Part shown: piece after piece, positions 1 through 6,821 of the stretch | Numbering within the stretch: the first letter of the stretch is position 1 | How the letters are laid out: every line of letters starts with the position of its first letter | Source: an uncultured Methanobrevibacter sp. | GTDB lineage: Archaea > Methanobacteriota > Methanobacteria > Methanobacteriales > Methanobacteriaceae | NCBI RefSeq assembly: GCF_902770715.1 | Contig: NZ_CACXTS010000026.1 | Coordinates: 1 to 40,938, forward strand | Direction of reading: 5' to 3' | Length of the DNA stretch: 40,938 bases | The notes under the pieces: generated by a model | Seen by the model: only the letters and a program-made list of their open reading frames with translations | Database searches by the model: none | What the model was told of the DNA's origin: nothing | Made by a program: the position numbers and the translations under genes

Positions 1-1
1 T

Positions 2-1018
2 CAATCAGCTCCTAAGCAACTCAAAATTATTGATGCAATCGGTGCAGGAGATTTTAGTCAAAAGACTGTTGGTGAAGGTGAAGCCATTGTAATTGCTACT
101 GGAGCCCCTATTCCTGAAGGAGCTAATGCAGTTATCATGAAGGAATACACTACCACTGATGGTGATGACTTAACAATTTACTCTCAAGTGACACCTGGTG
201 AAAATGTCAGCCCTAAATCTGAAGATATTGAAAAGGGTCAAAAGATTTTGGATAAAAATACCTTTATCAGATATCAGGAATTGGGTTTAATCGCATCAGC
301 GGGTTATGATGCTGTTAAAGTTTTCAAAAAACCTAGAGTTAGGGTTATCATTACAGGAAATGAGCTTGTAGAGCCAACCAAGGAAGAAATCGATAAAGCT
401 AAAATCATTAACTCTAATCAATTCACTATTAAGGCCATGATTGAGGATTCTGGTGCAATTGCGGATATTGTCCATGCTGGAGATACTTTTGAAGAGGTTA
501 AAGAAGCTATTTTAGAAGCTTCCAATGACTTTGACGTAATCATGACAACCGGAGGAACAGCTATCAGTAAGGGAGATGTTGTTCTGGATGTTGTTGATGA
601 CATCGGCGAGATTCTATTCCACGGTGTTGCAATGAGACCGGGAAAACCTGCCGGTGCTGGAGTTGTCAATGATAAAGTGGTATTTACTTTTTCAGGCCAG
701 CCTGTTGCTGCCATGAGTCAATTTGATGTTTTTGCAAGGAAATATCTCTTTGAAATGCAGGGAAGATCATTTGATTTCCACATTGTTAAAAGAGAATCTC
801 AACTAAAAGTGCCTTCACAGCTTGGAAGAACAGATTTCACAGATTTCATACGTGCAACTTCCGATGATGAATATGCCAAGCATGTCTTGAACAGAGGTTC
901 TGGCATTATTAGGTCAATGGTTGAGGCGAACAGCTATATCATTATAGACGAAAATGATGAAGGATATCAAAAGGGTGATATAGTTGATGTAGTCTTCTTT
1001 GATTCACTACTTTGGTAG
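2..1018 (+). CDS. moeA: Molybdopterin molybdenumtransferase MoeA (5' end outside window)
   Basis: The frame is open from base 2, so the gene starts upstream; 338 residues are visible of about 400 usual for the family. MoeA inserts molybdate (or tungstate) into adenylated molybdopterin in the cytoplasm. Seen: the MoCF/MogA-like core with TTGGTAISKGD at visible residues 182-192, MRPGKPAG near 211-218, and an SGQPV loop where the family usually has SGNPV. A C-terminal MoeA domain IV follows. It ends 16 bases before the site-2 protease start. moaC, another cofactor gene, lies at 21916. Methanobacteriales need this cofactor for formylmethanofuran dehydrogenase and formate dehydrogenase. Family identity is secure; metal preference cannot be read from the sequence. 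Confidence 0.93.
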   Translation, partial: QSAPKQLKIIDAIGAGDFSQKTVGEGEAIVIATGAPIPEGANAVIMKEYTTTDGDDLTIYSQVTPGENVSPKSEDIEKGQKILDKNTFIRYQELGLIASAGYDAVKVFKKPRVRVIITGNELVEPTKEEIDKAKIINSNQFTIKAMIEDSGAIADIVHAGDTFEEVKEAILEASNDFDVIMTTGGTAISKGDVVLDVVDDIGEILFHGVAMRPGKPAGAGVVNDKVVFTFSGQPVAAMSQFDVFARKYLFEMQGRSFDFHIVKRESQLKVPSQLGRTDFTDFIRATSDDEYAKHVLNRGSGIIRSMVEANSYIIIDENDEGYQKGDIVDVVFFDSLLW

Positions 1019-1034
1019 TCCAAGGTGTATTTTA

Positions 1035-2165
1035 ATGAATGGTATTTATTATTATTTGATAGCTTTTGCTGTCATCTGGATATTGGTCGGAATTTTCCAT
1101 GAAAAATTATCAAACTATGGAGTCGAGTTGAACTTCCCGGTCATAATGTGGAAGACCCAAAGACTTCGCGGGCTGATATCTAGAATTTCTAATTTTTCAC
1201 CAACATTCTGGCGATGGTTCATGAATGTTGGAATTGTTGTGGCATTTGCCGCTATGATTTTTATCACATGGACATTGATTTCGTCAATTCCATCGGTTTT
1301 TGATACTCCTGCAGTTTCAATTGTAATTCCAGGTGTCGAAATGCCGGGTTCATCAATCTATATTCCATTTTTCTATGGTCTGATAGCCTTGGCAACTGTT
1401 CTTATTGTTCATGAATTTTCACATGGTATACAGGCCGTTGGCGAAAAGATATCAATCAAATCAATCGGATTGCTATTGTTCATTATTCTTCCGGGAGCCT
1501 TCGTAGAGCCTGATGAGGATGAACTGAAAAAGGCTAAAAGATCTTCAAGACTAAGAGTTTATGCGGCGGGTTCGATTGCTAATATTTCCTTAGCGGTCAT
1601 TGCATTATTGATTGTCTCTTTGGTATCTGCCGGAATTCCACATTATTTTGCTGAAGATGGGATAGCTATTGATAGAATCGTTTCGGATTCACCTTCAGAT
1701 GGAATTCTAAAAGAGGGAATGGTTTTAGAGGCTATTGATAATCAAAAAATCAATGATTCAGAATCTTACTCTAACGCAGTAAGTACATTTAAGCCGGGAG
1801 ACAATGTAACGGTAACAACGGATCAGGGAACTTATACCTTGACTTTAGATAAAAATCCGAACAATGAATCTAGAGGATTTTTTGGAATCCAGGCAAATAA
1901 ACATTTTGAATTAATAGATAATAGTTTAGGACCACTTCCTTGGATATTATTCGAATTGGGCGAACTATTCGAATGGGTATTCATGTTAAACTTAGGAATT
2001 GGTTTATTCAATCTGCTTCCGCTCAAGCCATTGGACGGCGGATACATGCTTGAGATATTGTTGAGTTATAAGTTATCTGAAGAGCATTATAAGCCGATTG
2101 TTAATTCATTATCAGCTGTCATGGCAATGATTATTGTATTCAGTCTGGTTGCTAGTTTTATTTAA
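1035..2165 (+). CDS. Site-2-protease-type (M50) intramembrane metalloprotease with PDZ domain
   Basis: A 376-residue membrane zinc protease. The HEFSH zinc motif is at residues 126-130 in a transmembrane helix, and the second family motif NLLPLKPLDGG, supplying the Asp ligand, lies in a C-terminal helix. Between them is a PDZ-like segment (DSPSDGILKEGMVLEAIDNQ). The first helix follows the start directly. I chose ATG 1035, preceded by AAGGTG at a good distance, over an in-frame TTG at 999 that would overlap moeA. Such proteases cleave membrane-anchored substrates such as anti-sigma factors or signal peptide remnants in bacteria; the archaeal substrate is unknown. It converges on fprA with only 44 bases between the genes, holding a shared hairpin. 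Confidence 0.88.
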   Translation: MNGIYYYLIAFAVIWILVGIFHEKLSNYGVELNFPVIMWKTQRLRGLISRISNFSPTFWRWFMNVGIVVAFAAMIFITWTLISSIPSVFDTPAVSIVIPGVEMPGSSIYIPFFYGLIALATVLIVHEFSHGIQAVGEKISIKSIGLLLFIILPGAFVEPDEDELKKAKRSSRLRVYAAGSIANISLAVIALLIVSLVSAGIPHYFAEDGIAIDRIVSDSPSDGILKEGMVLEAIDNQKINDSESYSNAVSTFKPGDNVTVTTDQGTYTLTLDKNPNNESRGFFGIQANKHFELIDNSLGPLPWILFELGELFEWVFMLNLGIGLFNLLPLKPLDGGYMLEILLSYKLSEEHYKPIVNSLSAVMAMIIVFSLVASFI

Positions 2166-2189
2166 AATTGATTTAAAAAAAGTAAAAAA

Positions 2190-2211
2190 AGAAAGAATAA
2201 TAATTCTTTCT
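2190..2211 (-). terminator. Hairpin terminator overlapping the fprA stop codon
   Basis: AGAAAGAAT (2190-2198) and ATTCTTTCT (2203-2211) form a perfect 9-bp stem with a 4-base loop. The first bases of the stem on the minus strand are the last two bases of the fprA TAG stop. A run of T follows on the minus strand (A run 2184-2190 on plus). Read rightward it could also end the protease transcript. Confidence 0.65.
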
Positions 2212-3436
2212 ATAATTCTTTACAAGCTTGAGCTAATTTTTTACCTAACTCGTAACTTGCTTCTTCTTCTTCAGCGGTTGGCACGAAAGTAATTTCTTGT
2301 GATTCAATAACATCGAATCCGCAGTTGTTCAATTCTTCAGCGAGCATAGCTGGTGTTCCACCTTTTCCACCCATGGAACCGAAAGTAACTGCTTTTCTTA
2401 CAATGCCGGTTCTGTTGAATAATAATCCTTTCAAGTAGTACATGATGTCTCCGATACTTGGGTATGGCACATCGTTGATGGTAGGATCTCCAACAGCAAT
2501 TCCTTTACTGGTTAAGATACTTTTAACTATTTCTGATCTTTCGTCTTCATGCAAGAAGAAGATTTCTACATCATAGCCTTCAGACATTGCACCTTCTGCA
2601 ATTTCGTGAGCCATTTGTTGGGTTGAGTAGTGCATGGTATCGTAGATGATAGTGATTTTGTCTTCACATACACCGGTAGCCCAGTTTTGGTAAGCTCCGA
2701 TTACTTGCATAGGATCAGTCCAGATTTGACCGTGGGATGGTGCAATCATTTTGATTGAGTCGAGCAAGCCTAATTCAACTACTTCGTTTAATTTTTTGAG
2801 AACTAGTTTTGAAAGTGGGGTTATTAAGTTTGCGTAGAATTTTTGCGCTGCATCCATTAAGATATTTTCTGGAATTTCATCTGAGAATCTTTTGGTGAAA
2901 CATAAGTGCTGACCGAATGCGTCGTTAGGGAATAAAATACCGGTTTCATCTGCAAGTAAGGTAAACATGCTGTCAGGCCAGTGTAATAAGAATGCATCTA
3001 AGAATGCTAATGTTCTTCCACCAACATCCAATGAGTCGCCAGTTCCTACAGTAATGAATTTTGCTCCTTCAAGTGCAGGGTAGTGTTTTAAAAGACCGTT
3101 TACTGCAATTTTTGTACAGTAAATTGGTGCTTCAGGGAATCTTTTGTGTAAGTCCACTAATACTCCGGAGTGGTCTTTTTCAACATGGTTTTGGATGATG
3201 TAGTCAACTTTGACTTCTCTTCCTTCTTGAGCGAAAGCGTCGTCGATACGAGCCATCATTTCTTTGGTTTTTCCAGGGTAAGCATTGTCAATAATTGCTA
3301 CTTCGTCTTCTCCAAATACAATGTATGCATTGTAAGTGGTACCGTCTAATGTGTAACCGTGGTAGGTTCTTAAGTCCCAATCGAGTACACCAATCCAGTA
3401 TACTCCATCAGCTATTTTTTGTGCGTGGGCTTTCAT
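2210..3436 (-). CDS. fprA: F420H2 oxidase, flavo-diiron protein FprA
   Basis: A 408-residue cytoplasmic flavo-diiron protein. In methanogens FprA reduces O2 to water with coenzyme F420H2, protecting the cell from oxygen. Seen: an N-terminal metallo-beta-lactamase fold with the diiron motif HVEKDH at residues 84-89, further His ligands (LLHWPDS; SHGQIW), and a C-terminal flavodoxin domain starting near residue 257 ([14 protein letters not shown], the FMN phosphate loop). Length fits the family. Start ATG 3436 has GGAGAT just upstream. The 220-base divergent region to the GNAT gene holds a TATA-like TATATATAAT (minus, 3511-3520) with an MsvR-type palindrome 12 bases behind it. In Methanothermobacter the homologous fpaA operon is controlled by MsvR; here msvR lies 8 kb away. 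Confidence 0.95.
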   Translation of the reverse strand: MKAHAQKIADGVYWIGVLDWDLRTYHGYTLDGTTYNAYIVFGEDEVAIIDNAYPGKTKEMMARIDDAFAQEGREVKVDYIIQNHVEKDHSGVLVDLHKRFPEAPIYCTKIAVNGLLKHYPALEGAKFITVGTGDSLDVGGRTLAFLDAFLLHWPDSMFTLLADETGILFPNDAFGQHLCFTKRFSDEIPENILMDAAQKFYANLITPLSKLVLKKLNEVVELGLLDSIKMIAPSHGQIWTDPMQVIGAYQNWATGVCEDKITIIYDTMHYSTQQMAHEIAEGAMSEGYDVEIFFLHEDERSEIVKSILTSKGIAVGDPTINDVPYPSIGDIMYYLKGLLFNRTGIVRKAVTFGSMGGKGGTPAMLAEELNNCGFDVIESQEITFVPTAEEEEASYELGKKLAQACKEL

Positions 3437-3510
3437 TTTTAATCTCCAATTTTTTTTGGTTTAATTCATATAATTTAAGCTATGAATTTAATAATTATTT
3501 TAAAATCATT

Positions 3511-3520
3511 ATTATATATA
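3511..3520 (-). promoter_or_regulatory. Probable TATA box of fprA
   Basis: The minus strand reads TATATATAAT, about 75 bases before the fprA start, giving an expected transcript start near 3486. The MsvR-like palindrome at 3533-3544 lies directly behind it. Position and sequence fit an archaeal core promoter; not measured. Confidence 0.5.
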
Positions 3521-3532
3521 GTTTTGTTTTAT

Positions 3533-3544
3533 ACGAATGTTCGT
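3533..3544. promoter_or_regulatory. MsvR-like operator between fprA and GNAT gene
   Basis: ACGAA-TG-TTCGT is a perfect 5-2-5 inverted repeat within GTTTTATACGAATGTTCGTG. It sits behind the fprA TATA box. The same core with a 3-base spacer recurs at 6106 and 11302, and a related TTCG-N8-CGAA form occurs twice before nrdD. Published MsvR boxes are TTCG/CGAA inverted repeats and include the F420H2 oxidase promoter; assignment to MsvR is inference from that. Confidence 0.6.
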
Positions 3545-3656
3545 GTTTTTACTGGTTCTGTATAACAAAAGTTAATGTTGAAAAATTGTAAGTATATAAC
3601 ATCAGATGGTGTAGGGTATAAATGATTATTTAGATTAGAGTACAATAAATATAATT

Positions 3657-4163
3657 ATGGCATTAATTAAATTGCAGGATAAAGATTCAGCCGAATTTAA
3701 AAGATTAATGCAAGAATCATTTCAATTTGGCTATGAAGAAGTTTTTGGTAAAAGCGACGAATTAATATTGCCTGAAAAAGACATTGATGAGTGCCTGAAA
3801 AAAGAAAACAGCCATGCTTATGTAATGAAGGATAATAATGAGATACTTGGCGGTGTGGTTCTTGAAATAAATGAAAAAACGCAACACAATCTATTGGATT
3901 TCTTGTTTGTCAATGTTCACTGTCAAAATAAAGGCATTGGACAAAGGATTTGGAGTGAAATAGAAACTTTATATCCCGATACAGAAATATGGGAGACATG
4001 TACACCATACTTTGACAAAAGGAATATTCATTTTTATGTTAATAGATTGGAATTTCATATAGTTGAATTTTATAATGGGAAAAATCCGGACGAAGATTGG
4101 GATGAAAATCATCCTATGCAGGGTCAGGAAATGTTCAAATTCAAAAAGATAATGAAAAAATGA
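3657..4163 (+). CDS. GNAT-family N-acetyltransferase
   Basis: A 168-residue single-domain GNAT protein that would transfer an acetyl group from acetyl-CoA to an unidentified amine. Seen: the pyrophosphate-binding loop QNKGIGQRIW at residues 90-99 following the beta-4 strand (LDFLFVNVHC), and an ending typical of the fold with an aromatic-rich last third. No lysine- or antibiotic-specific signature is evident. GGTATAAATG at 3614-3623 could be its TATA box, placing the transcript start about 10 bases before the ATG, so the mRNA may be nearly leaderless. It diverges from fprA and shares the intergenic operator at 3533. Confidence 0.8.
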   Translation: MALIKLQDKDSAEFKRLMQESFQFGYEEVFGKSDELILPEKDIDECLKKENSHAYVMKDNNEILGGVVLEINEKTQHNLLDFLFVNVHCQNKGIGQRIWSEIETLYPDTEIWETCTPYFDKRNIHFYVNRLEFHIVEFYNGKNPDEDWDENHPMQGQEMFKFKKIMKK

Positions 4164-4269
4164 CTTTTTAAAAAATATCAACATTAAATGTTTCAAAGTA
4201 CTGTAACATTTATATATGAGTTATGAATATATATTCATAATACCTGAAGATACATTTGGGGAGAATATT

Positions 4270-4797
4270 ATGGTAAGACCTAAAAGAATGAGAAGAGTAG
4301 TCACATGTCACAAACATGAGTTGAATAATAATCGAAAACCGATTGAATTATCAGTAGATGAGTTTGAAGCTATCAGATTTAAAGATTACCATGATATAAA
4401 GCAAACCGAGGCTGCTGAATTCATGGGAATTTCACAGTCAACTTTTCACAGAATCCTGAATTCTGCAAGACATAAAATGGCTACCTCTTTGATTGAAGGC
4501 CGACCAATAGTAATTGTCAAAGGTGATACAATGATAGACCCTAATAAATATTTATGTGAAGATTGTGGTTTTCAATGGTCAAATCCAGAAAAAGAGTATG
4601 GTGAATGCCCAGACTGTAAATCAACAAACATCCGCAAATTAAACACAAACAATAGAAGAAATCAAATGTCAAATGACACATGCAGTTGTCCTAATTGCAG
4701 TTATACAGAACAGAAAATTAGAGGTGTTCCATGCAGAAGTAAAACATGCCCTGAATGTGGTTCACTACTGCAAGGAAGAGGATTATGTAATATTTAA
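4270..4797 (+). CDS. DUF134 (UPF0251) helix-turn-helix protein with zinc ribbons
   Basis: A 175-residue predicted DNA-binding protein. The N-terminal half begins MVRPKRMRRV and contains a helix-turn-helix (TEAAEFMGISQSTFHRILNS near residues 58-77), the hallmark of DUF134. The C-terminal half is a zinc ribbon (CEDCGFQW...CPDC) plus a second cysteine knot (CSCPNCSYTEQKIRGVPC...CPEC) of the kind found next to NifX-like and ferredoxin-like proteins. ATG 4270 is preceded by GGGGAG at ideal spacing; an upstream in-frame ATG at 4216 lacks one. A 16-base gap separates it from the cysteine-rich protein. DUF134 proteins often sit beside dinitrogenase-cofactor-type proteins; a local regulatory role is inference. 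Confidence 0.82.
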   Translation: MVRPKRMRRVVTCHKHELNNNRKPIELSVDEFEAIRFKDYHDIKQTEAAEFMGISQSTFHRILNSARHKMATSLIEGRPIVIVKGDTMIDPNKYLCEDCGFQWSNPEKEYGECPDCKSTNIRKLNTNNRRNQMSNDTCSCPNCSYTEQKIRGVPCRSKTCPECGSLLQGRGLCNI

Positions 4798-4813
4798 ATG
4801 GGAGATGATTTTA

Positions 4814-5101
4814 ATGGCTGATAATTTAGAATATATCTGTAAAGAATGCGGCTTCAATTGGATAACATTGAATGGCGAACATGAAATGTGTCCAAAATGT
4901 CACAGCGAAACCATAGAATATGTTGGTGAAGTTAAAGATTTAGATATCGATTCCATATTGAATCACAACAAAAGGATGGGAGGATGTTGCGGTTCTGCCC
5001 GTGGAAGGGGGCCATTGACATGTGGAAAACCATATCCAGACCACCATGATTTAAACATTCCACATGGTCCTGAAAAATGCTGCGGACATAGGGTATGCTA
5101 A
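4814..5101 (+). CDS. Small cysteine-rich zinc-ribbon protein, function unknown
   Basis: A 95-residue protein that I do not recognise. The N-terminal 35 residues form a rubredoxin-like or zinc ribbon (CKECGFNW...CPKC). The C-terminal 40 residues are separate and unusual: GGCCGSARGRG, a TCGKPYPDHH segment and a CCGHRVC end, giving eleven cysteines overall and a His-His pair. This suggests a second metal site. ATG 4814 follows GGGAGATGA at good distance. The reading frame stays open upstream inside the DUF134 gene, but that part is out of frame with it and not credible. It sits between the DUF134 regulator and a ferredoxin with short gaps, so the three are probably one transcript. Confidence 0.7.
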   Translation: MADNLEYICKECGFNWITLNGEHEMCPKCHSETIEYVGEVKDLDIDSILNHNKRMGGCCGSARGRGPLTCGKPYPDHHDLNIPHGPEKCCGHRVC

Positions 5102-5120
5102 AATTATTTGAGGTTAAAAA

Positions 5121-5300
5121 ATGGCAGACATTACAATAAATACTGATAAATGTGACAATTGCGGGGACTGCACAGACGTTTGTCCTATGGAAGTTTTAAT
5201 TCTGGAGGATGGCAAATTAACCATCAATGACCCAGATGAATGTAGTTACTGCGAAACTTGTGTGGATATTTGCCCTAACGAATGCATCACAATAGAGTAA
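5121..5300 (+). CDS. 2[4Fe-4S] ferredoxin
   Basis: A 59-residue ferredoxin. It has two complete clusters of cysteines: CDNCGDCTDVCP near residues 11-22 and CSYCETCVDICP near residues 41-52, each CxxCxxCxxxCP. It is a soluble electron carrier. GAGGT lies ten bases before the ATG. The 19-base gap to the cysteine-rich protein suggests co-transcription, so the carrier may serve that protein or a pathway controlled by the DUF134 regulator. A T-rich stretch after the stop (5316-5333) could end the transcript. Confidence 0.93.
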   Translation: MADITINTDKCDNCGDCTDVCPMEVLILEDGKLTINDPDECSYCETCVDICPNECITIE

Positions 5301-5791
5301 AACTTTCAATTCTTTCTTTTTTTCTGTTTTTAAAGTAATACATCATTAAATTAAAGTTAAATTATAAACTCTTCAAAAATTTCATAAGTACTATAAGATA
5401 ATTTTTTCAGAGTTTTTAGCGCCGGAATTTGATAAGTATAGAACTTTATAAGTTTTATACGAATTGTTGTATTATAGTGTTTCTTATATAAAATAAAGCG
5501 TTTTCAGTGTTAAAAAATCATGATATGAGAAATATTATTCCATTTTGTATATTATATCCCTAATTTTGATATTATCGGTACCAATAAGAACAATATATGA
5601 TATTGCTTTATATAATGCCAAGTTGTTATCATAGGTGTCATTACTTAAAAAACCTGGTGAAAATTGAGAATATAAGATGGTTTGTATAACAATCAAGGGA
5701 TCGAATAAGATTACATATTTATACTAAAAAAAGTATTATATTAATATAGTTAAAATTCATTACATTGATTACTTTTTCTGATATTTCTTTT
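5301..5791. other. Gene-free stretch with a degenerate MsvR-like site
   Basis: I see no credible coding frame on either strand. At 5458-5472 the sequence TACGAATTGTTGTAT matches the palindrome at 6106 except for one missing C, and a TATA-like TTATATAAAATA (5482-5493) follows, as it does in the intact promoter. Flanking words (GATAAGTAT, GTTTTATACGAATTGTT) are shared with 6078-6117, so this may be a duplicated, decaying promoter with no gene left behind it. Confidence 0.5.
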
Positions 5792-5875
5792 AGACGTGTA
5801 TCCGAGTGGTCAAAGGAGTAAGATTCAGGGTCTTATGCATTAGTTGCTTCGTGGGTTCGAGTCCCACCACCTTGT
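5792..5875 (+). tRNA. tRNA-Leu(CAG)-like, acceptor stem degenerate
   Basis: A class II tRNA with anticodon CAG at 5826-5828. The D arm (TCC/GGA), the anticodon stem (TAAGA/TCTTA), a 3-bp variable stem (GCA/TGC) and the T arm (GTGGG TTCGAGT CCCAC) are all perfect. The acceptor is not: AGACGTG against CACCTTG pairs only at positions 3, 5, 6 and 7 plus one G-T, with C-C and A-G mismatches. The discriminator base would be T instead of the A required by leucyl-tRNA synthetases. A T run starts right at the 3' end. It may be a tRNA pseudogene or a recombination-altered copy; CUG can be read by a UAG-anticodon leucine tRNA. Confidence 0.65.
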
Positions 5876-6105
5876 TTTTTTAACCTTTTAAGAGTAAATA
5901 TGGTTTTAAATAGTTTATTTTGCTTAATTTCATATTTGGCAATGTATATTTTAAAAAAAGATTCAATTCAAACAAAATTAAGGTTTTTGCAAAGTTTTTG
6001 AAGAGTCTAATGGACCTATTCGAGAGCTTCAATTATCAAAAAATTAATCTTTTAAGGGGTTTAGTAGTTCAAATAGATAAGTATGCGAACTATATCACAT
6101 GTTTT

Positions 6106-6122
6106 ATACGAATTGTTCGTAT
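6106..6122. promoter_or_regulatory. Perfect MsvR-like operator
   Basis: ATACGAA-TTG-TTCGTAT is a perfect 7-3-7 inverted repeat. TTATATTAAAT (6128-6138) follows and could be a TATA box. TGCGAACTAT at 6084-6093 upstream is also found 14 bases before the msvR operator core at 11302, so the two promoters share more than the core repeat. Confidence 0.6.
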
Positions 6123-6196
6123 TATTCTTGGTTTCGTTATATTAAATCATTATTTTTTTATAGTTTTATATGGTAACTTTTTAATAGGCTTAAAAA

Positions 6197-6212
6197 TTTA
6201 GGTATGACTAAA
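6197..6212. promoter_or_regulatory. DtxR-like operator, copy 1
   Basis: TTTAGG-TATG-ACTAAA is a 6-4-6 inverted repeat with one mismatch, immediately before a TATA-like TTTAAATA (6215-6222). The copy at 6745 is identical but for one base. Metal-dependent DtxR/MntR/IdeR repressors bind TTAGG/CCTAA palindromes; a bound protein here would block TFB and TBP. Confidence 0.55.
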
Positions 6213-6256
6213 AATTTAAATAGGGGGTAAATGAATATTAAATTAGTGATGATTCG

Positions 6257-6658
6257 ATGAAAAAAATTACTGTAGACATTTTAATGGGTTTGGCAATTAT
6301 ATTGGAATTCATTAGCCTTCCTATTTTAATTCATGAAATTATAGGGGTAGGACTGATATTTTTAATTATATTTCATATTAAATTAAATAAAAACTATTTT
6401 AAAGCAATACCCAAAGGAAAATACAATCTTAAAAGAACCATAGACCTTATCATACATATTGGCTTGCTGATTTCTTTGTCAATAACAATCATTTCAGGTA
6501 TTCTTTCCAGCCTAAAGTCATTTAAAAGTTTAAGGATTGGAAATCATGAAATATCACATATTCATAAATCCTCTTCAATTTTAAGTCTGGTATTTTTAGT
6601 TTTGCATTTGCTAACTACCCGTAAAAAATTATTAAGGGAAATTAAGAAATTACGCTAA
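6257..6658 (+). CDS. Small four-helix membrane protein, DUF4405-like
   Basis: A 133-residue integral membrane protein with about four hydrophobic segments (residues 8-25, 27-42, 62-85, 105-119) and a basic C-terminus. Histidines H26, H40, H67, H101, H103 and H117 lie at or within helices, with HEIIGVGLIFLIIFH and HIHKSSSILSLVFLVLH resembling the paired heme-ligand helices of DUF4405 and cytochrome b-like membrane proteins. That assignment is by pattern only. A DtxR-like and an MsvR-like operator lie upstream, pointing to metal- and redox-dependent expression. The ATG overlaps the stop of a 9-codon frame beginning at 6231 behind GGGGG. Confidence 0.6.
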   Translation: MKKITVDILMGLAIILEFISLPILIHEIIGVGLIFLIIFHIKLNKNYFKAIPKGKYNLKRTIDLIIHIGLLISLSITIISGILSSLKSFKSLRIGNHEISHIHKSSSILSLVFLVLHLLTTRKKLLREIKKLR

Positions 6659-6744
6659 TTTTAGTTTTTAATATTTTTCTAGCTATAGGTCTAGTCAATG
6701 TTTTTTATAAATCTTGATGATGAAAACTACTAAAATTTAAAAAA

Positions 6745-6760
6745 TTTAGGTATGCCTAAA
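6745..6760. promoter_or_regulatory. DtxR-like operator, copy 2 (perfect)
   Basis: TTTAGG-TATG-CCTAAA is a perfect 6-4-6 inverted repeat. Two bases further on comes TTTATATA (6763-6770), a clear TATA box about 55 bases before the methyltransferase start. The operator therefore occupies the BRE position. Confidence 0.65.
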
Positions 6761-6762
6761 AA

Positions 6763-6770
6763 TTTATATA
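6763..6770 (+). promoter_or_regulatory. TATA box of the methyltransferase gene
   Basis: TTTATATA, with an expected transcript start near 6793. The resulting leader contains GGAGGT at 6810-6815, six bases before the ATG. Confidence 0.6.
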
Positions 6771-6821
6771 GTATTGCATACTACTATTATATAAATCAAA
6801 ATAACCTATGGAGGTATACTT

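Larger units (their letters stand above)
5876..6256. other. Gene-free regulatory stretch before the DUF4405-like gene
   Basis: An open frame at 5920-6201 has no ribosome binding site and a composition typical of AT-rich noise, so I do not call it. The stretch holds a perfect MsvR-like palindrome (6106-6122) with a TATA-like element 6 bases later, and a DtxR-like palindrome (6197-6212) abutting TTTAAATA. Two stacked promoters for the gene at 6257 are therefore likely. Confidence 0.55.

Noticed and set aside
5920..6201. Open frame of 93 codons in AT-rich DNA
   Set aside because: No ribosome binding site, noise-like Phe/Ile/Lys/Asn composition, and it runs through the MsvR-like operator and into the DtxR-like one.
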